Shown here: positions 7,443 to 16,382 of the stretch, one piece after another
Layout: each line of letters begins with the position of its first letter
How positions within the stretch are numbered: position 1 is the first letter of the stretch
Origin: an uncultured Ruminococcus sp.
GTDB taxonomy: Bacteria > Bacillota > Clostridia > Oscillospirales > Ruminococcaceae
Reading direction: 5' to 3'
Length of the DNA stretch: 27,059 nucleotides
NCBI GenBank assembly: GCA_947175975.1
Contig: CAMWOX010000006.1
Coordinates: 1 to 27,059 of the forward strand
Position numbers and translations under genes: made by a program
The notes under the pieces: generated by a model
Database searches by the model: none
What the model saw: the letters and a program-made list of their open reading frames with translations, nothing else
What the model was told of the DNA's origin: nothing

Positions 7443-8581
7443 TTAATCAATAACAGGGTATAAGTTTTTCAATTTAATTCTGGAATCAGAATTTGTGAAC
7501 TGCCAATCGATTTTGGATTTTTTATTGTTACGGAGTTCGCACCAAGCCGAAACATTAGCAACAACTTTCTCCCTAGTAATAAGATAATCTGAAAGACATT
7601 GCCGACTCATGATACCGATTTCAATTTCAGCCATATCAAGCCAGCTGGCGTGCTTGGGCGTATAGTGTATTTCAAGTTTTTCAGCTAATCTTCTTGCTTC
7701 AGCAGGAGTAAATGTTGTGTACAACGAAGCAATAGAATGCGTGTTAAGATTATCCATAACCAGAACTATTCTTTCACAATCCGGATAATATTCATCCATA
7801 AGGAGCTTAATGCAATGTGCAAAATCAGTTCTTTTGCGTGTATCTGTTACCACAACATGACGCTGTCCTGCTAAAGGTTCAAACATCATAAATAAGTCTA
7901 CTACACCGTTTCTGCGGTACTCATAATCAACTTTTTTGATTTCGTCCGGTTTAACAGGCAATGATGGTCTTGTTTCTTCAATCAGCTGACGGCTTGTTTC
8001 ATCAAGGCATACAACAGGATAAAGCGGATTATATGGGCGTTGATAAACCTCTAACACATCTTCCATAGCTGCTACAAATTCTGCTCCGGCTTTGGGAATG
8101 CACCATTCTTTCACTAGCCATGGTTTGAGTTTGCTTTTTTTAAAGTTGTTCCGACTGCTGTTGCGGATATGGAATCTATTACCTTTAACTCTACGAGTTT
8201 GTCAGCTATCATCTGTAACGTCCATCTGCTATATCCTTCCGGTGCATCAGAACAAGCGATTGCTATCATTTGTGCCTCTACATCACCCGTTATCTTATGA
8301 TGGCGATTCAACTGTTTTTTACGTTCCAATGCACTTTCCAGACCTTCTTCAACAAAACGTCTGGCTATCTGGCATACGGTTCTTTCACTAATATCAAATG
8401 CTTTGCTTATTTCTGTTCCTGCAAATGCTTTTCTGCCTTCTGATTCATCTAATTTCAGCAGAATATGGGCATGTTTTATTTTTATCGCTGCACTTTTTCC
8501 TTTGGAAACTATTTCCTCAAGTTCTTTCCTTTCTGCTTTCGTTAATTCTACTCGATATTTACGTGGTCTCATTTTTTTCAC
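7443..8581 (-). CDS. IS630 transposase made by -1 frameshifting
   Basis: Frame A (8581-8114, 155 codons) encodes an N-terminal helix-turn-helix domain (EISKAFDISERTVCQIARRF). Frame B (about 8141-7443) encodes the DDE catalytic domain: CLDETSRQL (first Asp), LVMDNLNTHS (second Asp), and WLDMAEIEIGIM (Glu). Frame A ends TLKKANSNHG-stop. Just before this, TTA AAA AAA GC (A7, 8141-8135) is a slippery heptamer A AAA AAA. A -1 slip gives TLKKSKLKPWLVKEWCIP, the expected family sequence. Programmed frameshifting at such a run is known in IS630-type elements, so the element may be active. The catalytic residues are all present. Confidence 0.8.
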
Positions 8582-8627
8582 CTCGTATATATCTTACCAT
8601 ATTTTTATTGATTTTTCAAGGTTTTTA
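7446..8627 (-). mobile_element. IS630-family insertion sequence
   Basis: About 1.18 kb holding a two-frame IS630 transposase. Limits are set by rejoining the interrupted gene at a TA (7444-7445 and 8628-8629). I could not find clear terminal inverted repeats at those limits, so the ends are uncertain by a few bases. Confidence 0.7.
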
Positions 8628-8788
8628 TAGTACTAGAACCATCTTTAAAAATAGCAGTATTTGTATCTTTTATAGCTATTGTCCAAACTTTTGTATAAAA
8701 TGCTTCACTTGCTATATTTGCACTAAATACCAGTTTTGAGTCATCCGCCATTATATCTTTGTTATATCTAAATAAACCTACTGACATA

Positions 8789-8970
8789 TTATTCCACCCC
8801 ATATATAGCAGAAAAGGAAAATATTGGATATTTATCCCTTAATTTTTCTAGGCAAATTCAACCTCTTCACGTAATTTCTCTGTGTCTGCATTAATCCTAA
8901 AAACGTAATCCGTAATATCTTTAGGTTCAGAAATTGTAAAAGAATAATCTATAGTTAAATTGGCTTCTTT
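8789..8970 (-). pseudogene. 3' remnant of an unknown gene
   Basis: The minus strand from about 8970 reads DYSFTISEPKDITDYVFRIN, and continues to a TAG at 8848-8850. A one-frame jump there continues as LEKLRDKYPIFSFSAIYGVE to a TAA at 8789-8791. The start of the gene is missing, cut off near 8970 where transposase-related DNA begins. I do not recognise the protein. Its stop is separated by one base from the ATG at 8787, indicating a former two-gene unit. Confidence 0.5.
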
Positions 8971-9076
8971 CTATAAACGAACAACCGAAAAAAATGCACA
9001 AAAAATAAAGACAACCGACTCCAAAAGAGTTATAATGTAATTGCGAAATACATCAACTCAAAGAAGTGGCTGTCCT

Positions 9077-9268
9077 ATGAATATCAGTATACATCATTCT
9101 GAAACAATTTGCAATAGTTTAAAGGAAAATAATCTGTATGAGATTTTGTCAGAAGCAGAACAGAACCATGTACCGTCTGTTCTTTTGGCAATGTTCAGCC
9201 CTAATTATCATGGAAAAACGGTAGATTTGGAACAATACAGCGATTATCACCGTACCAGTATCTCCCGT
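9077..9268 (+). pseudogene. N-terminal transposase fragment
   Basis: The ATG at 9077 opens a frame reading MNISIHHSETICNSLKENN and later YHGKTVDLEQ and HRTSISRF, similar in style to N-termini of IS701/IS4-like DDE transposases. After about 9268 the DNA instead encodes part of another element on the opposite strand. Only the first 64 or so residues remain and no catalytic residue is left. About 100 bp upstream (from 8975) probably belong to the same element's left end; TATAAT occurs near 9030. Family assignment is tentative. Confidence 0.5.
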
Positions 9269-9269
9269 T

Positions 9270-9750
9270 TCGAAGCAGATCGTATCCAGGAGTTTTCTTC
9301 CCTGTGGAGCATCATGGCAATTTCCAGAAGAAATAGAAAATACAAAAGCGTATTCAACAGAAGTACATACAAGATGTATCTTCGTTGTCAGCCCCTTTTT
9401 GAACGTCCGATACTTTGCTTTCCATTCGATTTTCTTGCTTCTGCTGCATCAGGATGTACCTTGATGCTGGTACTATCAAGGCATAATACATCTGTTTTTG
9501 TATCTATGATTCCCTGGTTCTGCATTTCTTCAAATATTCTCTGAATCGTTCCGTTTTTACTCCAGCGGCTAAATCTCATGTATATTGTATGCCATTTTCC
9601 GTACTTTTCTGGCAGTGCCCTCCATTTGCAGCCATTTTCTATGATATACAGCAATGCACATAAAAATTGATAGTTCGATACAGTTGGTTTCTTTCTTGCG
9701 ACTGGCATCAAATGCTCCATTTTCGCAAATTGTTTTCTTGTCAGTTCCAT
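9270..9750 (-). pseudogene. truncated IS5-family (IS427-type) transposase
   Basis: Frame A starts at the ATG at 9750 (MELTRKQFAKMEHLMPVARK) and ends at 9388. It carries the DUF4096-type N-terminus (NGCKWRALPEKYGKW) and first Asp in CLDSTSIKVHPDA. At the A5G4 run (9400-9392) a -1 shift continues as KKGLTTKIHLV and then SGNCHDAPQGRKLLDTI, the expected frame B, until it is cut near 9270. The remaining catalytic part is lost. The 5' end lies near 9815, inside the rfbB remnant. Confidence 0.7.
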
Positions 9751-9756
9751 ATTCTT

Positions 9757-9785
9757 ATTTTACATTATTTTTCTCTTCTTGTCAA
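9757..9785 (-). promoter_or_regulatory. promoter of the truncated IS5-type transposase
   Basis: Minus strand TTGACA (9785-9780), 17 bp, TAAAAT (9762-9757). The expected start point falls at about 9750, the first base of the ATG, so the message may be leaderless. Confidence 0.65.
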
Positions 9786-9882
9786 TAGTTATGTGAATAC
9801 ACTCTAACTCGACCTTTTCTTAGGAAACTGATACGGTCCGTAGTTGTTGGAGCAGCGCAAGATCGTTACATGCAGATCTTAA

Positions 9883-10742
9883 GAGCCTGTTTAGTATCTT
9901 TACAAACAACACAAAAAGATGTATCATAGATAAAAATAGTTGGTGGTGAAAGGGAATGAGAAAAGAATATCCAAGTGATATTACAAGGGAACAATTGAGC
10001 TGATACGAGAGGAACTGGAAGGAGCAACAAAGAAGACGCATCCACGAAAATATGAATTGTACAACATCTTTTGTGCAGTACTGTATCTGATGAAAGAAGG
10101 CTATACATGGAGGGCAATTCCGCATGATTATCCTAACTGGCAAAATGTACACTATCATTATGATATATGGGCAAAAGAAGATGAAGACGGAGTTAGTCTG
10201 CTTGATAGAATTCTGGGGAAATTGGTGGAAATGGAGCGAAAAGAAAATGGTCGTGAAGCAAAGACAACCATGCTCATTGTAGATTCTAAAAGCATTCAGA
10301 ATGCAGATACAGCTGAAAGCAAGGGCTATGATGCAGGAAAAAAACTTCTGGAATAAAGCTGCATATCGGGGTAGATATTTTCGGACTTCCGCATACGATC
10401 ATGATATCTACTGCAAATGTGAATGATCGTAAGGGAGCAATAGATATGGTAGAGTATTACTATGATGTGACTGAAAAAACTTCTTGTCGATGGAGGATAT
10501 ACAGGGGAGAAGTTTGCTAATGAAATGAAAGCAATTTCAGGTGCAGAAGTAGAGGTTGTTAAACGCAGTGAACTTCATGCGTTTAAAGTTCTTCCAAAAT
10601 GCTGGATTGTTGAACGTTCTTTCGGCTGGCTTGACAAATGCCGCAGACTTTGGAAAAATTGTGAACGTCTTTTACAGAATTTTTTTCAAATGGTTTCTTT
10701 AGCTTTTATTCGTATTATTCTCAAAAGATACTAAACAGGCTC
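9883..10742 (+). mobile_element. IS5-family insertion sequence, decayed
   Basis: 860 bp with perfect 19-bp terminal repeats: GAGCCTGTTTAGTATCTTT at 9883-9901 and its complement at 10724-10742. TAA flanks both ends (9880-9882, 10743-10745), a likely 3-bp target duplication. It sits inside the rfbB remnant, so it arrived in or after the decay of that gene. Confidence 0.85.
9956..10734 (+). pseudogene. IS5-family transposase with frameshifts
   Basis: Starts MRKEYPSDITREQ at 9956 after a GGTGGTGAAAGGG ribosome site. One base is missing near 10002, giving a TGA; the next frame continues LEGATKKTHPRKYELYN and YTWRAIPHDYPNW with first Asp in LIVDSKSIQNAD. At A7 (about 10338-10344) a -1 slip (A AAA AAA C) leads to GIKLHIGVDIFGLPHTI, probably the natural programmed site. 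An extra base near 10475 breaks the frame again, after which LLVDGGYTG (second Asp) and KCWIVERSFGWLDKCRR (Glu) follow to 10734. Two non-programmed shifts make this copy inactive. Confidence 0.8.
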
Positions 10743-11252
10743 TAAGTACCATGGTAGGCCATTACAAGCAAATCAGCCGATGCCTTTGAACTTGAATACA
10801 GACTTGATGTAGGTATCGGTGTGTCCTCTGTAAAAAGTAAATCCGATTCAAGTGGAAGATCACCATAAACTTTATCTGTACTTATCTGATGAAAGCGTAC
10901 ATTACAATACTTTCTGCAAGCGTCCATAAGTACAGAAGTTCCGATGATATTTGTTTGTAGAAATATCTCCAGATTTTTTATACTTCTATCCACATGACTT
11001 TCTGCTGCAAAGTTCACAACGATGTCAGGTCTTTCCTCCTTGAAAAGTTTGTATACGTTTTCTCAGTCGCAGATATCAAGCTTTACAAATCTGAAGTTTG
11101 GATTCTTCATTGCTGGAGCAAGAGTTGAAAGATTTCCCGCATATGTCAGTTTGTCAACACATACAATTCTATATTCAGAATATTTTCGGAACATATAGAA
11201 TATAAAATTTGAGCCAATAAATCCTACACCGCCAGTAACTATGATTGTCATT

Positions 11253-11759
11253 TTACAATTCTACACCATTCAATCGCAGCAATTTTCTTGCAGTATCGAC
11301 CGAATCCACACAAGTCTTATTCTTAACAGGTGCAAATTCCTTATTTCTATCGACCTCATATGCAAGACAGTCATCCTGCAATTTCATCATATCCAGCGCC
11401 AGCGTTTCAAACTTATAAGCATTCGGCTCTTCCGGCGACATAAATTCTCCGGATATCGTCATATACGGGATCTTTTTAAATGCACGATGCAGCGGCAGCT
11501 TCACAGCAAGCGTCTAATTCAGCTTGTCCACACGGAACAGATAATTCAAGATCACACCATAATTATAAGAGAGCGTGCCGTCAGCTTCACGGCTGTGGAT
11601 CATGTCGTCGGTCATCTCATCATAGTATTCTACGATGGACGGCTTTCCGTCATCCAGACAGAGGATGCCGACACGCTCCTCCGGTTCAGCCTTCGCAACA
11701 ACTTTTGATCCGGACACCTTGCCAGATTCAATACCTTGTGTTTTACGATACACCTCAGT
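11253..11759 (-). pseudogene. UDP-sugar pyrophosphorylase remnant (UDPGP family)
   Basis: Minus-strand segments read SGSKVVAKAEPEERVGILCL, PSIVEYYDEMTDDM, YNYGVILNYLFRVDKLN and, after one TAG stop at about 11514-11516, PEEPNAYKFETLALDMM and FAPVKNKTCVDSVDTARKLL. This is the C-terminal half of the UDPGP/AGX family, which makes UDP-GlcNAc or UDP-hexose from UTP and the sugar phosphate. The N-terminal nucleotide-binding half is missing, replaced near 11760 by unrecognised sequence. The stop codon looks like a single substitution in an otherwise open frame. It lies directly before the rfbB remnant in the same orientation. Confidence 0.75.
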
Positions 11760-11825
11760 TTTCGTCTATATGTGAAATGAACGGTGCACAGAGATCTATG
11801 AACCGTTCAATTTCATATTCCAAGT

Positions 11826-12105
11826 TTACAGTTCTCTCTTACAGAAGCCAAGTGTAAATACAACGACTGCATCTATGTCATAATACTTGTATTCACCGAG
11901 ATGCCCACCTAAGATGACCTTGCTCTCCTGCTCGGTCAGTGCCTTGTACTGCGCATAGAGTACGCTGTTTTTTCATCATTCACAGGATGATGCGGCTCAT
12001 CATCTAGGCTTCCACTCAGAGCTGAACTCAAGGCTGATCACAGTCATCGACACATCGTTGCCGTCTGTGTTCTTGCCGAATTCAAAATGCTTAGGGGCAA
12101 TGCAA
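11826..12105 (-). pseudogene. glf: UDP-galactopyranose mutase 3' remnant (glf)
   Basis: Directly after the decarboxylase stop, the minus strand reads KHFEFGKNTDG, then TVISLEFSSEWKP, then (after frame jumps) DEPHHPVNDEK, then LYAQYKALTEQESKVILGGH and LGEYKYYDIDAVV, ending in a TAA at 11826-11828. These blocks in this order are the C-terminal quarter of Glf, which interconverts UDP-galactopyranose and UDP-galactofuranose. The N-terminal three quarters are absent and there are at least two frame breaks. The joint with the intact operon falls within a few bases of 12106, marking a recombination border. Confidence 0.75.
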
Positions 12106-13227
12106 TTATAGCAGATTGAGGTATTCCATGAAATTCTGCTTATTTTCAAGAGCTGTCGTCGTCGGTCTGCCAAGATCATCCCGCGCACCAATCGAACACT
12201 TGACCTCGATCAGTGACAGCTCGTTTCTGCTCTTGGCAGCCTCAAGTTCCTTGTCCAGATCATCGAAATTATCTACACAAACAGCATTGGGGTAACCACA
12301 AGCCTTTGCGATTGAGACCAGGTCGATCTGCGCTGCAACGGTCGGCATACCACCAACTGTCTCATGCGCACCATTGTTGATGACCACATGCACGACATTC
12401 TTTGGCTTGTTTGCGCCGAGAACTGCCATACTTCCCATGTGCATGAGAACAGCGCCATCGCCGTCTACACACCATATTCTCTGATTGGGCTTATTGATAG
12501 CTATACCAAGCGCAATTGAGGACGTATGTCCCATAGATCCAACCGTCAGGAAATCATACTTGTGACTCTGTCCGTTTGTGACACGAGTCTCAAAGAGCTC
12601 ACGGCTTGGTTTTCCAGTTGTGGAAACGATCGGATCCTCGCCGGTCGCCTTGACGATATGCTGAATAATCTCCTCACGAATCATCTGGTTGTCATTCTTG
12701 TACTCGACCTTCGGTGCATTGGTCAATGCCCCCTTGCGAACAACAAATGCAACCTGCTTGCCAGTTTCAAGTACCTTGCGGAAATCATCCATGACTGCGG
12801 TCAACTCGTCCTCAGTCGTATCCTTGCCGATGATAAAGGTCTTGATATCCATATCCTCCAGCAGCTTGATCGTAACCTCGCCCTGATAGATATGCTGCGG
12901 CTCATCGTGAACACCTGGTTCACCGCGCCAGCCGACAATGAAGATCATTGGGATGGCATAGACCTTGTCATTGAGTAGCGATGCAACAGGATTGATAATA
13001 TTGCCTTCGCCGGAGTTCTGCATATATACAACAGGCATCTTTCCGGTCGCCAGATGATAGCCTGCTGCCAGTGCAGTGCAGTTACCCTCATTGGCAGCAA
13101 TGATATGATGCTTCTGATCGATGCCGTAGGTATCCATCAGATAATTGCAAAGTGCTTTGAGCTGAGAATCTGGAACACCGGTATAAAAATCTGCTCCTAT
13201 AATTTCTACTAAACGTTCAACCTTCAT
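12106..13227 (-). CDS. aepY: phosphonopyruvate decarboxylase
   Basis: 373 residues; converts phosphonopyruvate to phosphonoacetaldehyde with thiamine diphosphate, pulling the unfavourable PEP mutase step forward. Seen: GVPDSQLKALCNYL at the N-terminus, ANEGNCTALAAGYHLATGK with the conserved Glu, YMQNSGEGNIINPVASLL, and the thiamine site GDGA (about 275) to NNGAHETVGG. Length and layout match the aepY product of Bacteroides fragilis capsule loci (known). It starts two bases after the stop of the dehydrogenase gene, so it is the last intact gene of the operon. The operon appears truncated just beyond it, in the glf remnant. Confidence 0.92.
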   Translation of the reverse strand: MKVERLVEIIGADFYTGVPDSQLKALCNYLMDTYGIDQKHHIIAANEGNCTALAAGYHLATGKMPVVYMQNSGEGNIINPVASLLNDKVYAIPMIFIVGWRGEPGVHDEPQHIYQGEVTIKLLEDMDIKTFIIGKDTTEDELTAVMDDFRKVLETGKQVAFVVRKGALTNAPKVEYKNDNQMIREEIIQHIVKATGEDPIVSTTGKPSRELFETRVTNGQSHKYDFLTVGSMGHTSSIALGIAINKPNQRIWCVDGDGAVLMHMGSMAVLGANKPKNVVHVVINNGAHETVGGMPTVAAQIDLVSIAKACGYPNAVCVDNFDDLDKELEAAKSRNELSLIEVKCSIGARDDLGRPTTTALENKQNFMEYLNLL

Positions 13228-13229
13228 TT

Positions 13230-14354
13230 TTATTCTCCCACATTCAGAATTTGCTTGTAAAGGCTTTCAATGACTTCAACAGTCAGCTTGATCGGATGAT
13301 TCTTTAAGCGTACTGGATTGACAGATGTTTTCAGAATATGTATGTCCGTCGGTGCTCTAAGCTCAGGTGACGACAAATTAAGAGAACCAACTATGGTCTT
13401 AAATTGTTCTGCAAGAGCGTTCAGATCACAGTTAAACGCTTCTGCAATCCCTACAAAGACCTTTTCCAGATGCTCTGCACCACGTGGATCGATACACTGT
13501 TCACAGTGTGTAATCATATAAGGAATCAAAGCTGCATCACAGAGGGCTGCCGCATGACCATGCGCAATACCATACAGACTTGTCAGCTTATAGCACATCG
13601 CATGACCCGCTGTTGTCTGCGTGATGTTGATCGCTCTGCCTGCAATATTCGCAGCTCTGAGCATATTTGCATTTGCCTCATCATCATTATCCAGATATCC
13701 CTGCATATTGGAAAGAATCAATTGGATTGCATACTTGGAATACTCCATGCTCTCGTCGGTAGAATTGACAGACCAATAGGATTCAATCGCATGACAAAGC
13801 GCATCCATCATGGTTGCTTTTTTCTGATACAGCGGCAGCGTTTTTAATACGCTGGGATCAATCAGAACCGCAGAGGGAATACAGCTTTCATCTGCAACAG
13901 ACTGCTTTTCGCCGTTGTAGTAAATGACGGCATACCGTGTCGCCTCGCTGCCTGTACCGGCAGTCGTAGGAACGGCAAGCAGCGGCACGTCATTGGGAAC
14001 AATCTCCTGCTTCAGATATTTCTGCGCATTATCCATATTGGAGTACAGCTTAATGCATTTTGCCACATCCATAGCACTACCGCCGCCAACTGCTGCGATC
14101 ATCTCACAATGATTCTCATGAAAACATCGAATGCCATTGATAACCGACTCATACAGGGGATTCGGCTGAAAATCTGTAAATCGAATCACACGAATGCCAA
14201 GCCGCTTCTCTAATGCAGAAAAATACTGATCCAGCTTCAGATACTGTATAGCCCCATCGCATACAAGCAATACATGCTTTACCCCAAGTCCGGTAAAATA
14301 TGAATCCAGCTCGGAGTAATCTCCGCTTGCATACATCATATGTTTTTCTGTCAT
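13230..14354 (-). CDS. iron-type alcohol dehydrogenase, predicted phosphonoacetaldehyde reductase
   Basis: 374 residues of the group III (Fe) alcohol dehydrogenase family. GGGSAMDVAK binds NAD(P); PTTAGTGSEAT is the family signature; metal ligands are in DALCHAIESY and GIAHGHAAA. Placed between PEP mutase and phosphonopyruvate decarboxylase with gaps of 9 and 2 bases, it most likely reduces phosphonoacetaldehyde to 2-hydroxyethylphosphonate, as PhpC-type and related enzymes do. No aminotransferase that would give 2-aminoethylphosphonate is present in the window. The substrate is inferred from context; the family call is secure. Confidence 0.88.
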   Translation of the reverse strand: MTEKHMMYASGDYSELDSYFTGLGVKHVLLVCDGAIQYLKLDQYFSALEKRLGIRVIRFTDFQPNPLYESVINGIRCFHENHCEMIAAVGGGSAMDVAKCIKLYSNMDNAQKYLKQEIVPNDVPLLAVPTTAGTGSEATRYAVIYYNGEKQSVADESCIPSAVLIDPSVLKTLPLYQKKATMMDALCHAIESYWSVNSTDESMEYSKYAIQLILSNMQGYLDNDDEANANMLRAANIAGRAINITQTTAGHAMCYKLTSLYGIAHGHAAALCDAALIPYMITHCEQCIDPRGAEHLEKVFVGIAEAFNCDLNALAEQFKTIVGSLNLSSPELRAPTDIHILKTSVNPVRLKNHPIKLTVEVIESLYKQILNVGE

Positions 14355-14363
14355 AGCTGCTCC

Positions 14364-16382
14364 TTATACATCCTCAGGGATCAGACGGATGATATCCTTG
14401 AACGGCATACAGATGTCATCGCATTCCTTTGCACGATGATGCTCCAGAATCATTCTTGCAGCATTCTGCATTGCAGGGAATCCTGTTCTTGTGAGCTGAT
14501 TTGCGTAAATTACAACATTAACGCCGCGCTCCTTGAACTCTTCCTCAGTAACCATATTGAAAGATGTCGGAACAACAACGATCGGTGTCGTAGAATCCTT
14601 TGCACGGAACTTCTCTACGAACTCAAAAATCTCTGCCGGATCCTTTTTGCGGCTGTGGATCATGATCGCATCAGCACCGGCACCAGCAAATGCAAACGCT
14701 CTCTCCAGTGCGTCATCCATGCCCTGCTCCAAGATCAGGCTTTCAATACGGGCACAGATCATGAAATCCTTTGTTTTCTGTGCCTTTTTACCAGCCTTGA
14801 TTTTTTCGCAGAAGTCCGGAATAGATGCCTGTGTCTGCTGAACCTCTGTACCAAACAGAGAATTCTTCTTCAAACCGGTCTTGTCTTCGATGATGACCAT
14901 TGAAACGCCCATACGCTCCAGCGTGCGGACGGTATAGACAAAATGCTCAGTCAGTCCGCCTGTATCACCATCAAAGATAATCGGCTTGGTAGTGACTTCC
15001 ATAATGTCGTCAATCGTGCGAAAACGTGAGGTCATATCCACAAGCTCGATATCCGGCTTACCCTTTGCAGTAGAGTCACAGAGAGAGCTGATCCACATGG
15101 CATCAAACTGTCTTGCTCCACTGTCCTGCTCTACAATCGTATTTTCAGCAATCAAACCGGTAAGACCGCTGTGTGCTTCGATTGCAGTAATCGTGCCCTT
15201 CATTGAAATCGTCTTCTTCAGGCGGGCGCGTCTCACATCGGGCATGGACAGATCGGCACGGGCGCGATTCTCCAGCTCCTTATACTTCTCGTCATTCGAG
15301 TACCGAAATTCTACAAGCTGCCCACCATAAGAGGCAAGGATAGACGTTACCTCGTCACGGATTGGCTTTTGGAAGCCGGTCTGCCAGTCATCACCGTGTA
15401 CTACATAATCCGGCTTATAATTCAACAGATTATCTTTATAACTCAATGTCTCCTGTGCAACAACCTTATAGACACCAGCGATGTTTTCAAACATTGCCTT
15501 TCTTTCTGCAAACGGGAGCAGCGGGAAGCGCTTGTAGCTAACTACTGCCTCATCGGAAAGCACACCCACAATCAACTTGCCAAGACGGGCAGCCTTCTTG
15601 ATAATGGAAATATGGCCGCTGTGGATCATGTCCGTTGAGAAGCACATATAGACCTTGCGGTTTTCAATTTCAGCCAGCTTGTTAGAAACAACTGCCAGAT
15701 CCTCCGGATTATCAATCTCTGCACAGAGACGATTCTGTACATCCAGTGCAAAAATATTTTTATCTATGATTTCATTGAGCGCATTTTCAGCGTAGCACTT
15801 TTTCTGTGCTTCATCTCCACTCTCACAGAATGCAGCAATCTGATCCAGCCACTTGTTCCAGTCATCCTTCAGGATCTTATAGAGCGGCTGTGCAGCCATA
15901 GCATCATTGAAGAATTCAATGCCCACCTTCTGCACCTTGTCGTCTGCAATCACTGCCTTGAAGTCCTTTTCCGGCAGTTCATGTGTCGAGCTGACAGTCA
16001 TGCAGCTCATCCCGGAAGAAACCACATCGTCAAATACAGTATTCTCAAATACCAGATCACCATGCATCAGAATTAAATCATCATCCTTGAGATACTCTCT
16101 TGCACAGTAGATGGAATAAATGTAATTGGTCTTATCATAAACCGGGTTCTTGACAAATGTGATATGTACAGGGATGTCAAGACTGTTGCAGTAGTTCACG
16201 AGAACATTGTCAAATGCACCAGTGGTCATGACAACTTCCCTGATGCCAGCCGCAGCAATCAACTTGAGCTGCCTGCTCAAGATTGTTTCTTTCAACGAGA
16301 TCTCAGTCATGCATTTGGGGTGTTCACTTGTAAGGACACCCATGCGGGAACCAAGACCAGAGTTTAGAATCAAAGCTTTCAT
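14364..16382 (-). CDS. aepX: three-domain nucleotidyltransferase / cytidylyltransferase / PEP mutase
   Basis: 672 residues. Residues 1-240 form a LicC-like nucleotidyltransferase (ILNSGLGSRMG, HPKCM, MHGDLVFE) expected to load CMP onto a phosphonate or phospho-alcohol. Residues 243-365 form a TagD/GCT-like domain (CFSTDMIHSGH with HxGH at 254-257, VHGDDW), but the usual RTxGISTT-type end motif is not evident. Residues 395-672 are PEP mutase, with the diagnostic EDKTGLKKNS at 499-508, making phosphonopyruvate from PEP. Fusion of the last two domains is known in AepX of Bacteroides fragilis; the extra N-terminal enzyme means synthesis and activation of the phosphonate are in one chain. It overlaps the flippase gene by four bases (ATGA) with AGGAGG just ahead, indicating translational coupling. 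Confidence 0.92.
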   Translation of the reverse strand: MKALILNSGLGSRMGVLTSEHPKCMTEISLKETILSRQLKLIAAAGIREVVMTTGAFDNVLVNYCNSLDIPVHITFVKNPVYDKTNYIYSIYCAREYLKDDDLILMHGDLVFENTVFDDVVSSGMSCMTVSSTHELPEKDFKAVIADDKVQKVGIEFFNDAMAAQPLYKILKDDWNKWLDQIAAFCESGDEAQKKCYAENALNEIIDKNIFALDVQNRLCAEIDNPEDLAVVSNKLAEIENRKVYMCFSTDMIHSGHISIIKKAARLGKLIVGVLSDEAVVSYKRFPLLPFAERKAMFENIAGVYKVVAQETLSYKDNLLNYKPDYVVHGDDWQTGFQKPIRDEVTSILASYGGQLVEFRYSNDEKYKELENRARADLSMPDVRRARLKKTISMKGTITAIEAHSGLTGLIAENTIVEQDSGARQFDAMWISSLCDSTAKGKPDIELVDMTSRFRTIDDIMEVTTKPIIFDGDTGGLTEHFVYTVRTLERMGVSMVIIEDKTGLKKNSLFGTEVQQTQASIPDFCEKIKAGKKAQKTKDFMICARIESLILEQGMDDALERAFAFAGAGADAIMIHSRKKDPAEIFEFVEKFRAKDSTTPIVVVPTSFNMVTEEEFKERGVNVVIYANQLTRTGFPAMQNAARMILEHHRAKECDDICMPFKDIIRLIPEDV

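Larger units (their letters stand above)
7247..8787 (-). pseudogene. small unknown gene split by IS630
   Basis: The N-terminal half starts at the ATG at 8787 (MSVGLFRYNKDIMADDSK, with GGGGTGG six bases upstream) and reads to about 8630. The C-terminal half reads from about 7445 to the stop at 7247 (ending SNEKFYIF). The halves are in phase if one TA dinucleotide is shared across the insertion, as IS630 elements do, giving a protein of about 118 residues. I do not recognise the family. It lies one base after the remnant ending at 8789, so the two formed a small operon convergent with the relaxase. Cargo such as an immunity- or toxin-neutralising-type protein is possible but unsupported. Confidence 0.6.
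9815..11251 (-). pseudogene. rfbB: dTDP-glucose 4,6-dehydratase remnant (rfbB-like)
   Basis: The N-terminus at 11251 reads MTIIVTGGVGFIGSNFIFYM, an NAD-binding GGxGFIGS motif of short-chain dehydrogenases, followed by VDKLTYAGN. It continues as NFAAESHVDRS, FHQISTDKVYGDL and SLYSSSKASADLLV, all typical of RfbB (the catalytic S-T-D and YxxxK region). A TGA stop stands in frame at about 11060. A complete IS5-family element (9883-10742) interrupts the gene after VMAYHGT. Beyond it HVTILRCSNNYGPYQFPKK follows until the frame is lost near 9815 at the end of another IS fragment. The C-terminal half is absent. This enzyme normally begins dTDP-rhamnose synthesis; it is dead here. Confidence 0.85.
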
